From the NCBI RefSeq assembly GCF_016086655.4, contig NC_052138.2:32127403-32191402 (forward strand): DNA of 64,000 nt, read 5' to 3'. Every line of letters starts with the position of its first letter. Positions within the stretch are counted from its first letter, which is position 1. The stretch comes from Lepeophtheirus salmonis. Its lineage: Eukaryota; Arthropoda; Copepoda; Siphonostomatoida; Caligidae. The position numbers and the translations under genes are program-made. The notes below the pieces were generated by a model. That model worked only from the letters and a program-made list of their open reading frames with translations, did not search any database and was not told the origin of the DNA. Shown one piece after another: positions 48,010 through 59,429 of the stretch.

Positions 48010-48485
48010 TAGTGAAAATCGCTGGTATTTTGGGCACGTCAAAAAAAACAAAAAAACACTAAAAATCAATGTTGTGAGTCTGCCAATTTGAAACATGTAT
48101 TGGTGGTAAGCAGCTTAGCTCGCATGACTTTTCATTAGATCCACTACAATCAGCCGTGACGAGGGAAAATGGAAAGAAACAAATAAAAAAGGATAGTGGC
48201 AAGAATGACTCCGATATCGAACTTCAATTTTACTCAGAGTCCAACAATTATAACTTTGTAATAAATCCTCAAGGTTACTTTTATGAGTACACACGAAAGC
48301 TCACTCAGGTTTTGAAGGCCATTGAATGTAGTAGGAAAATAAGTTTAATACTCAGAAATTAAATAATAATGACAACACCTAACAAAAAATAAATTCATTC
48401 TTTAGATTACCTAACAGGCCAGTTAAAAAAGACAAACAATTTACATGACTATTTACTGCCGGGCAAGAATATTCTGACTTAATGC
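48010..48485 (+). repeat. Dispersed repeat R2, copy 9 (long)
   Basis: GGGCACGTCAAAAAAAACAA, CATGACTTTTCATTAGATCC, CAATCAGCCGTGACGAGGGA, AATAAATCCTCAAGGTTACT, GAGTACACACGAAAGC and CAGGTTTTGAAGGC. It then shares AATACTCAGAAATTAAATAA and AATTTACATGACTATTTACT with copy 7. The 68-codon frame at 48156-48362 lies wholly in the repeat. Confidence 0.7.
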
Positions 48486-48979
48486 CCTTTCTACTATGTA
48501 CCAAATATTGATCAAAAAATTACCATCGATAAAACTATATCTTTTATAAAGTAAGGGTAAATATAATTCAAACCACTGTATCAAATTTGTTTTATACAGG
48601 TACAGAAGAAGCAATTAAAATCGCGTCCTCTGGCAAAATAATACACCTCCCTGAATAGTATTATTATTTGTAAATTCAAATTCAAAATTATATTTGAGGC
48701 ACCAGAAAATAAATAAACAGGGAATATCGTTTTTAATTTATTTATGTTGCGCTCCTAAACTACTTACTGTCACATCAACATGTGGATAAAATACATTTTC
48801 TTTTTTATCATGTCTCATTTCATGATTATTTAATAACCTTTTTACGACTCAGTTAATTTCGTGCTCAATATTTATTATGTCTAAGAAGCGCAAGCAAAAT
48901 TATGCCTAGCTATTGTATGGATTTCAGTTCAAATTAAAGTAATTATTTGAGGGTATTCAACAGTCTTAAACACTTTTGT

Positions 48980-49110
48980 TCAGTCAGTTACTATAAGTTA
49001 TTCTCTCAAGCCATTGAAGCTGAAAGAGCATATCAAGAGAAAGCACTGTGCCAAGGATGCTACATTTGAAATATAAACCTTGTGTGTTAAGGAGCTTGAG
49101 TCGATCTTGG
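48980..49110 (+). pseudogene. BED-type zinc-finger scrap (hAT-associated)
   Basis: Reads SYSLKPLKLKEHIKRKHCAK. This matches the end of the BED finger in ZBED-like hAT transposases (P.KL..HL..KH), including the His..His spacing (HIKRKH). The Cys pair that should precede it is not visible and the catalytic domain does not follow. Small and isolated. Confidence 0.35.
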
Positions 49111-49149
49111 TTAAAAATTATCAAAATTTGGATTTTGTTTTCAGAATAA

Positions 49150-50430
49150 ATCTCTTCTTTTGGAATTATATAAGATTAAAAATAACGTGTTCAGGTCTTA
49201 GTATCCACAAACAGAGGAGCTAATTAAGTTATATGTACTAAATAGAATTGGCTATGTTTATTCTTATGAAATAAGCCAAAAATTCTCTTTAGTTCCTGAG
49301 TTTTTGTTTGTACGATTTTTGAATATCCATTAATTACTTTAATTTCTATTATACAAAAAACATTTTTTTTTTCAATTGATTTTTTATCATTTGAAATTTC
49401 GAAAATTCTGTGAATTAAAATATATCTACAGATTATAGAGATGTATGACAGCTAACATTGGTGTTATGCATGGATTTGAAATTGGTGCGATTTGTTGAAA
49501 TCGGGTGATTGGAACCCCACTAATTCCTGAAAAACCAGCATTTTTAAGATCCTTGGAAAGTCGCCCATAATTAATTATACAAAGAAACAATCATTTTGTA
49601 CAAATGATTTCAAGCCAAAAAAGGATTTTATATTTGAGCACAGAATCCAAAACTGATCCCAGTTCTTCTCTACGTCATCTGAATTCTGAAATATCTGGGA
49701 TTATAATAATTTGGCACTATTATCGTTCAAAGACATTTTTACCCTTAAAATTGTCATCAAATTCAAATTTTGATTAATAAAATTTATGTAAAAATGTTTT
49801 TCATATTATTTTTTGATTCTGGATCTTGTTCTAAACTTACTATATATCCATTTTTAGGCTGAAAAATGATAAAAGTATTGATGAGGAATATTGTGGGTTA
49901 TCTTATATAGAAACATATTCAATATATAATTTAAGAAAATCTATTATTAAAAATTATACATTTCTAAATATTTTTCTTGCATTTTGTGTTGTTAAGTAAA
50001 CCCATTTTGAAAAATTAAAATTATCTACTCATCGTTAATAAATTGCTTTATTGTTTAATCCTGGTATCTCATTCCCCATAAAAGGAATCCACTCTACTCC
50101 CTTATGAGGTCTTTTAGTTTCCCCGGATAAATTTTGGACGTCGTAGGATATGTAATCCGAATTTGAACATCTCTCAGGATGAATGATCAAGTTAGAAGTC
50201 TGTTCCTAAAATGGCCTAGATCTTCCTTTTACGGGGCATGAAGTCATGAAATTGGCATTGAAATCAGAAAAAAACCCGATGATAATGTTAACATTGCTAG
50301 TACATCTTTTTTTAAATTTCATATATGAATTCCATTATTGTCTTAAATTCATTTGTACAAAATTCCCTCCCACCCTCCCTCCCCCTAAACTGTTCCGTAG
50401 TGTTATTTATCAAAAAACTATATTAGTTTG
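49150..50430. other. AT-rich stretch, nothing assigned
   Basis: No feature supported. Confidence 0.5.
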
Positions 50431-50434
50431 TTGT

Positions 50435-50767
50435 TGTTTTGTAGACTTGTGATAACTTGTTTTTGCCACTTTATAGTAGAGAGAAAATAAGAATTCGAAC
50501 TTATTAATTTACTAATAACTTTTGAACTATATTTATTATAATTACCAATTTTGTGAAACATCAATTCGCTGCTATATGTATATGTTTGATAAATATAACT
50601 GAGTTATCACAAGTCAATCAAACGGTATCTGTTCCAAATCGAGTTATCACAAATCAATTGGTTATAACTTCTTTATTATATACAATTCAAACATAATATT
50701 ACATAGTAATTCAATCAAAAAAACAAAAAAACACATACAAATTGAGTTATCACAAGTCTACAAAACA
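50435..50767. mobile_element. MITE-like element R6 with perfect 23-bp inverted ends
   Basis: The ends at 50435-50457 and 50745-50767 are exact inverted copies: 23 bases beginning TGTTTTGTAGACTTGTGATA. Two further inner copies of the 14-base core in the right-hand orientation (AGTTATCACAAGTC) lie at 50602 and, with one change, at 50642, 40 bases apart. There is no coding capacity. The layout suits a small non-autonomous DNA transposon with subterminal transposase-binding sites. Target duplication is not clear and the superfamily is unknown. Confidence 0.6.
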
Positions 50768-50860
50768 GCGACGAGTTATTAAATTAATATGAAAGACAGT
50801 TTTTCTTACATATATATTTATCAGTGTAGCTTTTTTTTTAATTTATAGAAATGTGGACTT

Positions 50861-51806
50861 GTAAGGGTTGCAAATTTTTCTTTTAGACTAAAGAAATCAT
50901 ATACAAATTTAGAACGGTTTAAAAAATATTTAAAGGTAGCTCAACGGCTCCAAAGTTTTGAAATTTTATGATTTTCTTAAAAAATGAGTTTTTTAACCCA
51001 AAATATCATCTAAACACTTCGTGTTACAACAAACTTTACAATACAGGAAATTTGGCTGTATGAAATCGAAAATAGGCTGTAGTTTTTTCACTTACGTTTT
51101 GTGCTAATTTGTCAAAAATAGCACAGACAATGAAATTACTACAACTTTATTATGTTATATGCAAAATTTATAACAATAATAAAATATGAAAATATTTGGA
51201 ATTTTTATCATTGAAATAAAGAATATATATTATTTTCTTTACATTGTGGTATATCTTAAGCTTACCCAATAATAATTATGCTATAGAATGATAATTTTCA
51301 AATAAAACTACCCCATAATAGTTTTTAATTACGATTAAATATTATTTTGGATATAAAAGATGAATTAAGGTTGTTTGTTTTTTTATCGAAAAAAGGTCGA
51401 TCAGGGTCAAATTATTTATTTGTCTATTTAAACTAATAAATTGACCATTGTTAATTTTTTTGGAAACATAAGTTGTAAATATGGATAATATTTCTTTTAC
51501 ATGCAAACAGAAAGACATATAGCAAAAAATACAAGTGACTGGAATCTTTGTTCCTTTTGACCAATTAGAACCAAACGTTTGCATAAAAATTATTTAATTT
51601 GTTCGATTTTAAATGTATTTAACTAAATTTCTAGAGTTATAAAGTTTGTTGTAATATCAAAGATGTAGTTGATATTTTGGTCAAGCCCCTTTCTTTTTCG
51701 AATTTCTAAAATTTGGACCTGTTGAGCTACCTCTAAATAATATTTAAAACTGTTCAAATTTATATACAATGTTTTTCACCCCAAAGAAAAAAAATTGGCA
51801 CCTTGC
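50861..51806. mobile_element. Non-autonomous element R5 with about 110-bp inverted ends
   Basis: Left arm 50861-50975 and right arm 51696-51806 are imperfect inverted copies: GTAAGGGTTGCAAATTTTTC against GCAAGGTGCCAATTTTTTTT, then ATTTAAAGGTAGCTCAACGG against ATTTAGAGGTAGCTCAACAG. The 720-base interior is AT-rich without coding signal; the 80-codon minus frame at 51342-51584 is unremarkable. The superfamily is unknown. Confidence 0.6.
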
Positions 51807-51809
51807 AAC

Positions 51810-52490
51810 TTAACATTTCTCAAATTTAACATATAAGCTTCACTTTAATGTATACACATATCCAGAATATTATGTATATTGTCGGGTTAAATACATTATT
51901 AATAATTAAGTATTTTAGTATTTTGTGTATGATATGTTTCTACTTTTATACAGCTCCTATAGAATCCGGTTATTACGTCTTATTAACAATATGTAGTAAT
52001 TATCTATATAACACATGTAATTAAAGGACGTTATTTTTAATTATGATACTAATAAGTAATGAGGTAGGTTTGATGCCTACGCTTCTAAAAAAAAGAAAAA
52101 TATCCTAACAATGGGAGGAGCCTTGGCTAATATATAAAAAGGTATGAAAGAAATAGTATGGAAGACAAAGTCATATTTAATAGAATATAAACTGTAGAAT
52201 TAACCAACAATGTAATAGTTTCTCCTGAAAAATCAAATTATATAATAAAAGAAGCAAGGAATAGAAAGTCATGATTTCTGTCGAAAAATTCAAATTGTCA
52301 CTGTCTAATTCATTTAAGAAATATATTGACGTCTATGAAGTTAGGAGAATGGGTACGAGAAATAACGTTAATTATTCCCTTCAAATCTTTTGTTTTTTAA
52401 AAATAATTTAACATACATATTTGTAGCTATCTTTTTACTGCTCACCATGAAAAAGAGAATAATCTAAGAAGTAAAACAGATAAAAAAAAG
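51810..52490. other. AT-rich stretch, nothing assigned
   Basis: No feature supported. Confidence 0.5.
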
Positions 52491-52493
52491 TTT

Positions 52494-53060
52494 AGTGTTC
52501 CTTTAACCCTTTAGCACCTGAATGTACTTCAAAGTCTTTTACTAAAAAAACAGGTGTAACATTATTTTCCAAGTTTCTATCTTCTACTTAATTGTGATAA
52601 AAGCTTGTTTATGATCAATATAAAAATATGTTTATATGTTCATATAAGGAATATGTTTTTGAAGGAAATTATATATACTTTTCTATGTTTAGAATATTTT
52701 TATTATTTCTTATGAATTTCTAGTGTTGGTATTTATAGTCATTTGCCTGAATGTACCTTCAAACCCATGGTACATAGATATAAATATTTACTTTTTTAAA
52801 ATAATATGACCAAGTGGACCTCAAAGTCTTGTAAAAATATTTTTGTATTAAAAAATATTTGTGAGGTGTTTTAATTTATATTATATCCTAATGCCAATAA
52901 AAGTGTATACCAATAGATAATTTTTCTTTTTAATTTATTAGATAAAATTCAGACGGTAAAGGGTTAATTGATCAGATGGAGTTGTACTGATTAAATATAA
53001 GTAAAAATTATAGTATCATATTTACGCCATTTGAATATGAAACGTCTTCGAAGTCCTTAT
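52494..53060. repeat. Dispersed repeat R1 interrupted by a piggyBac-like MITE
   Basis: GTGTTCCTTTAA (ending 52506) and TTAATTGATCAGATGGAGTT (from 52964) together restore the R1 start seen uninterrupted at 15113. The rest follows to about 53060, with the CGTCTTCGAAGTCC block shared with the 15.2 kb copy. Confidence 0.65.
52503..52967. mobile_element. piggyBac-like MITE with TTAA target duplication
   Basis: TTAA at 52503 and 52964 bound a 457-base element. Its ends are CCCTTTAGCACCTGAATGTA and, from the other side, CCCTTTACCGTCTGAATTTT (15 of the first 19 positions agree). CCC ends with TTAA duplication are the hallmark of piggyBac elements. No coding capacity. A motif like GAATGTAC(C)TTCAAA occurs at the left end (52520), at 52750 and, more changed, at about 52815. 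Confidence 0.75.
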
Positions 53061-53064
53061 GTAT

Positions 53065-54510
53065 AAATAAGAGTATTAAATATATAAATAACTTGTAAAA
53101 AAAGACATTACTCAAATAAATAAAGAATTGGACTTTATTAGATTGAAGGTTTCAGAATCGTATAAGAAAAGTATATTAAAGAAGCGTATATATAGCTATC
53201 GTATATAATACCCCAGTTCACTAACGGAAGGTTAATTGAAATAAATTAGTCCATGATTCAGAACATGGATTAGGGGCAGTATTGTCTAACATGTTAAGAT
53301 GATTATGCTACACGCATGTATGGATATAAATGTAGCTATATTTGCTTCATTTGTATAATCATGCTCTGAATTATATATATCATATATGTATTGTATATTA
53401 CACACAAAGCCATATAATATGAGAAACTTACATACCTACTTGCTACTCAAAAAAAGCTAATTTTTTGTTCGTTACATGTAAAGTCCTCGTTAGCAGGAGG
53501 GGCAGTAAAGCTACAACAGCTATTATTAGATTCATGAGAATACAAGTTTGTATTTCTTCTCTTATAAATCCAAATAGATTTAACAAAAGGGCTGAAAAGT
53601 CCCGGGATTACCAATGTAAACAAGTTTTTTAGCTTTTTTTCGTCGTTTTAGGGAGGGGAGGCCCAATGACACTTTTCAAGTCATTGTTAAGATTGACCCG
53701 TATTTTTTCTCATCTAGAAGTCCTGTCAAATTAAAACAAACAAAAAAATTTCATCCATTCTTTTGCAAATATCAAAAGAATGATCATACTTAGCACAATA
53801 GCTCACAAACTAAACTTACAGAATGTCATTAAATTTTGGCAGTTGTCTTTTGGAGGTTGGTAGTAATTGAAAATGAGATGAATTAAAAAGTAACGCCTCC
53901 TAGCCAGGTAAGTATATAACTAACCTAAAGATTCACGTGTTCAAGTCTGTATATCAAGTTTTTAACTGTTGCAAATTTCGGAAATAAACCCTACTCTTTA
54001 AGATCAAGTAAGAACTCAAACCCATTATATTTCACCAATGCTTAGGATTAATATGTGGATTATACGTAGGAAGAAGATACGGATGTCTTTCTTCATGATT
54101 CAAAATATATTACTCCTCCCCTAAATGACCAATGGGAACTTGTTTCACAGTCGTCACTCGAAAGAAGGATGACTGAAATTAAATTTTATTCCTTGCCTTT
54201 GCTGAGCCAGACGTCAAATATTTCTTCGTGGAGGGGTATGGCTTAACACACCCAATAATAATATATCTACTCGTATTAGTTATAATAGAGAAATTAGGCA
54301 ATTATTATTGGAGACACGTGATTTCAGGATTTAATATTAATATTTGGTTACATCAATTTAGAAGAAAAATGATTTGTTGGTACAAAGATGTAATAAAGAT
54401 ATTTACTAATTGGAAATTTACTTTTTATTTGCTGAATAGTTTATAAATTTACACTTCGTACACTTATACATTAGTACATGAAACTCTTTAAAATTTAGAA
54501 GAACATTGTA
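53065..54510. other. AT-rich stretch, possible mariner end
   Basis: GGGCTGAAAAGTCCCGGGAT (53590) resembles a mariner terminal repeat I remember, but no partner end or transposase is visible. Confidence 0.3.
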
Positions 54511-54518
54511 AGAACTGA

Positions 54519-55425
54519 TACTAGGTATGCTCCTATGAAATGAAACCTTCGGCTTTTGGTTCCTAGGTATCGCCAATTAGACATTATCAAGCGGTTCAAA
54601 GACCTTAATACTTATTTCGACATGTGTTAACAATATTTAATAAATTGTTTGAATAGATTCATTCAACAACGCACTTTTTTCGCATCGTAAAAATGTATAA
54701 TTTTGTGCCTACAAACTACAATATGCCAACGTCATTGATTTTCTGTTACCAATTGAAGAAAAACCGCTTCTCAAGCCCATCAAATGATTGTGGCAGCTTA
54801 CGGTGGACATGTTCTAAGTAGAGCACAGTGCTTCAGGGGGTTTGAAAAATTCCAATGAGGTGATTTTGACATGATAAATGAAAAGTTCAGCCAGCCACCG
54901 AAAAAGTTTAAAACCCATATCGCAAGCATTACTTGATGAAGATGATGGCCAAACGAATGAACAGCTCGCAAAACATTTGGGTGTTGACCGTCGGACCGTT
55001 GGAAAACGTTAAAAAGCCTAAAATTTGAAGCCATGCAACACTATGTAATTTTCCTTGAAAACAGCGTACCCCCGCATCGCTCTATAGCCATCCCCATCTT
55101 ATTGAATCTTACAACTGGGAACCTCTTGCTCATGCAGCTTACTCCCAAGACCTGGTGCCTTCCGATTATCATTTGGTTGCATCGATGGTGGGCCACGCAC
55201 TCAATGATTTATGCTACGATTCTAACGTTGAAGCCAAATAATTGATTGATGGCGGTTTGTACGAACAATTTTTATGGAAAGAAATTCATAAATTCCCTGA
55301 AAGACGTGAAAAATGTGTGGCTGGAGAAGGCGATCACTTTAAAAATTAAATTTGTGGGCAATTTTTCACAATAAACGTTCAAATTTTTTTACAAAAAGTC
55401 TCATTTCATAGGCGCATACCTGATA
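54519..55425 (+). mobile_element. Internally deleted mariner (second family) with both ends
   Basis: A 903-bp element between TA dinucleotides. The ends are CTAGGTATGCTCCTATGAAA and, inverted, TCAGGTATGCGCCTATGAAA. The transposase is in pieces on the plus strand. Degraded first DNA-binding region about 54815-54890. LDEDDGQTNEQLAKHLGVDR, then RTVGKR (54934-55010), is the second helix-turn-helix. FLENSVPPHRSIA (55050-55088) is where the second catalytic block (DNARPH) should be, with Asp lost. LAHAAYSQDLVPSDYHLVAS (55129-55188) is the block with the third catalytic Asp (PSDYHLF). LWKEIHKFPERREKCVAGEG (55274-55333) is the C-terminus. The region of the first catalytic Asp is deleted. A different mariner family from the 38.3 kb element. 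Confidence 0.8.
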
Positions 55426-55429
55426 TATT

Positions 55430-56105
55430 AATATGATTTATTTTTAGTAAATTACTACCCTTCTTTATTTATTCTTCGAAGCCCATTTTTATTAATTTAA
55501 GTATGAGTTTGTATACAGGCTATTTTGGTGTGCTCTCTTATTATGTAATACTTTTGGGCTAGGGATGGAGCCAGATAATACCCAAACTTTGATATAAAAT
55601 ACCTTTATATTTCACGCAAAAACAGTAGTTACTCGTCAATGGGTAAAATAGAAAAAAGTATGCGGATCCTTATCTATTGGCGGGGTTTACCTGCATATTA
55701 ATGATATATAGAGATGGAATTCTTATGTGAGTGTGAAGGGAAGTCATGTGAAAGACTTACAGTATTATAGGAGGCTTCTACGTTTAAAGTAGCATTAGTG
55801 TAGGGAAAATATTATAATTATATTTAAATACGTAAATGTCATGCATTACATTAGTAAAACTTTTTGTATTTAAATAACAATTATGAACCAACTGGTAGTG
55901 TGTAGAACACGTTTGTTTACGTTCAGTTTGTGTAAATATGTTTAGTTTTTTCTTTGATTTTGAGCATATTTTGATGATAAATTATTTTATTACGATATTT
56001 TATAAAACTATAAGACTATAATCATAAAGTTACATGGTCGTTTCTAGTATATTGACAAAATATAAATAATTTTTTATAATTATCAAATAAAATAAAGTGT
56101 CATTG
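55430..56105. other. AT-rich stretch, nothing assigned
   Basis: No feature supported. Confidence 0.5.
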
Positions 56106-56109
56106 TAGA

Positions 56110-56625
56110 TCAAGTGTCTTGAGGGTTACACAATAAGACCTCTGAAGCAGGAACAGGCCTTGATGACAATGTATTTCAGCATACATAAAAAGTGCTCCTT
56201 GGTGGTGGCCATCAGACTTGCCATACTGTTGTGTGAACGTCTATTAGTGTGGGCCTCAAGGTAGTCCAAGGCAAAATAAGCCATCGGATTAAGATTGGGG
56301 CTTAAGGGAGGTCACAGCTCTGGCTGGCTTACATCTTTTAAGACTGTTATGTAAGATTCTACTTAAAATATGCCTTAATTGTCTAGTCCTTGGCTTCAAG
56401 TTATTTTCAAATTGAAACGATTGACCTCGTTGGGGACCCGTCAATTATGGTGCGCACCTTTGCGATTAATTGCATTTCCCTGATCTTCCTGGAGTCCTCA
56501 AGTGACCTTCGAAACCTTGAAATATTATTCTGAGTATTCTTCGAATCCTCCATGTTATTTCAGGTTTCTTGGATGAAAAGCATTGCCAGTCCAATGGTGT
56601 TACAGATTAACAGTGTTAAGGTTAC
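56110..56625 (-). pseudogene. mariner-like transposase relic with the middle deleted
   Basis: Minus strand: MEDSKNTQNNISRFRRSLED, then SRKIREMQLIAKVRTIIDGS and PTRSIVSI (about 56415-56550), is the N-terminal DNA-binding region. After a short unreadable piece it goes to SPNLNPMAYFALDYLEAHT (about 56250-56306), then SHNSMASLMATTKEHFL, KACSCFRGLIV and a stop (about 56128). The last two blocks match the C-terminal SPDLNPLDYFAW.YLEAH region; the third catalytic Asp is Ala here (PMAYF). The segments with the first two Asp are deleted. The C-terminal 60 codons are open without a frameshift. Confidence 0.7.
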
Positions 56626-56629
56626 TGAT

Positions 56630-57230
56630 TGGTTTTTGATTATTAATTAAACACATAACTACGGTACATCTCTGTTTCTCCTTTACGAATGGAATCTTTT
56701 GCAGCTCCGATTATAGCTTCTCTATGTGACGAAATTAGACTGAATGAATCTGTTTTGTCTGCATGTTATGCAGGATTAAAAAAATAAAATTATATGACGG
56801 CAATATTTAGTTTAGGGTGACCCAAAGAGGGCGCAAATTTCAACTTCGAACCTGTAAATAATAATACATGAGAATCAAAAAAGGAATTTACATCTTTTTT
56901 TCTGATGCTGGTTCCAGATTCCTTTTAATCGTCCGACAGAAAAGTGTAAATCTCAGTAGTTTGTAGGATTGACCAATCATCACACTCAAAATGAATCATT
57001 TAGATAAGAGGTAAATATTTCAATAGCTTGTATATGTTAATATGTTTTTAATGTATACTACACCCCTTAGAAAGTATATTTTACTGAACTTGTATGAAAA
57101 AAGAAAGTCTGTCAGATCCAAAATTACATAGAAAAGATAAGACTCATTCATAAAGGTTGAAGACTTGAAGATATGAAATATTAAAAAGTCTTGAAATTAT
57201 AACTTTTTTGTGTTATTCAGAAAAAGGATG
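56630..57230. other. AT-rich stretch, nothing assigned
   Basis: No feature supported. Confidence 0.5.
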
Positions 57231-57239
57231 TGTATAAAA

Positions 57240-57475
57240 AAAATCGGTTAGTTATAATTGTAAGTCCTTGTTGAGCTCCGTGTAGTATTTTTGATCAACA
57301 GCCTTATAGTTCTTGCCATGCCCTTGCTTAGTTCTTCATCCACCTCCTCCCTCGTTATAATAAATGGGAGCTGATATAATGAATCCTCCAAAACATTTTT
57401 AAATTGTCAGGTTTACCATGTTGTTGTCGGTTTATTTTTTTAAATATAGCCAAAAATCTCTCAATTAGTAACACT
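57240..57475 (-). repeat. Dispersed repeat R2, copy 10
   Basis: Minus orientation: ATAATTGTAAGTCCTTGTTG, CCAAAACATTTTTAAATTGT and CAGGTTTACCATGTTGTTGT. Confidence 0.65.
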
Positions 57476-57479
57476 GCCT

Positions 57480-59425
57480 ATGTGTAAAGCTGAGCAAAAT
57501 GTATGGATAAATAACTGTTTTGAGATTAGGAAAGGAAAAACGATTATTCCGTCTGTTATTTTTTCTATTTTTGTTAATGCTTTACACAAATCATTGTTAT
57601 GATAACATCTCCATCAAATAAAGAACCCATAGATTGCTGCCATCATTTTGCAATATAATAAATATTTTTAGTTAAATGCCTCACCCCAAGTTTTATTTCA
57701 ATTATAGAATATACTTATTTGTAAAGTAGAAATACGTCATATTTTAGCCTCTAAAATCATAAGATAATAGCAACTAATTTTTAAGTATAAACTTTAAATC
57801 TATTGTAAAATTGGTCTAGTTCCCTTCTTGTCCTTGCACTCACCCATATGCTTGTGATTCTTTACACAGTAAGTTCGTTGTATTTGTGATTTATTCTATA
57901 TATTTGAAAGTTTTTTAGTAAATAAGGCCTACTAATTACTCAAAGGAATTAAAATACCCATGTCTTACCAGTCTTGAAAGACAAGGCAAACACAAGAATC
58001 TCATCCCTTGTGTATACCAACAAGACTTTTTTTACATCTACATGCATGTCTAATATGAATGAATGGAATAAATATGACTTAATTTGTTGCAATCAAGGTC
58101 ATTGTTATAATTAGTATCAACTCATGCATAAAATTATGATTTGTATTATTTTTATGAGTATTCTTCATGTCAATTAAAAATCCAAACTAGATTATGTTCT
58201 TGTAAAATTTAAATTTATTCCCTTTTGTGAAATGATAAATTTCTGTTGCGTAAGTGTTGTTGTTTTTTTAAATTGCGGTAAGAATGCAAAAAAACAAAAA
58301 TAAAATTGAACAAAAAATCAAAATAGGCGAACAATTTTTAAGCTTCCTATTCAAATTTGTAAAATGACTTTACATACACCAGATTTTCAGCTATTGTTTA
58401 AAACTTTTATTACAATGAACCTTTTTTAGAGAACATCCTTTTTATAACGTTATTAATGATCTGGATAAAAAAGAAACCCTCAAATAAAACGTAGTTCATT
58501 AGATGATAGAGAGTTAAATAATTATAATAACTACGTCATTTAAATGTATTGTCATATTTTAAATTATTCCTTTCACGGAGTAAATGAGATTTTTTCACGT
58601 TTAAATTTACCCTTGGGCTTAAATTTTTTTCATATTTTACACTGGCTCAAATCAAGAGGAAAGGAATGATTTTATTCCAAAAGTTCCATTACTTATTTAT
58701 TAATTTATAAGCAGAAGAACTACGGATTTTCCATTAAAATTGCGAAATATTATACATTATTTTCCCAGATATCAAAATTAATGTTTTTATATGATTATTA
58801 GTTGAAATATAGCTATACAGAGGTAAAAAAACAAATTATTACTTCCATTTCGCACTCGTAAATATCTATTAAAATGCAAAAAAAAAAAAAATCATTGTAT
58901 GAATATAAGACACCAAGAAAAAATAAGTTCTTATTTTTAAATAATATTTATGGCATGATTTAGGTGTTTCAACAAGATATAACCTTTTATTTTCGTACAA
59001 AAATGATAAAAAAATTGTATGCAATATTCATTACATTGGGGAAATTTTGGAAATCAAATGGGGTTGCAATGAGGTTGCGTATATTTCATACAATAATAAC
59101 TACCATATTACATTTTGTTCCTATTGTTTTATGCTTTAGTCCTCAAATTGAAAAAAAAAAAAAAATCAAAAAGAAACATATATGAACGACTTTTTAGCGA
59201 AACGGCTAAATAAATTTACTAAGCTTTCAATTACACTTCCTTAAATGTTCCAATAAATACTAAACAATGTATTATCAAGATAAATTAAGAAGCATACTAA
59301 AATGTATAAAGGCAAGAAAAAAGCTTGGAAAAGAATGGGATTTCACTTATTTTTCCAACAACCTATGACTTTATCATTAGGTAACAGTAATTAGGCTATT
59401 AAAATGAAGAAAAATTAATGTTCAG
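57480..59425. other. AT-rich stretch, nothing assigned
   Basis: The frame at 58964-59185 is AT-driven. No supported feature in nearly 2 kb. Confidence 0.5.
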
Positions 59426-59429
59426 TATG

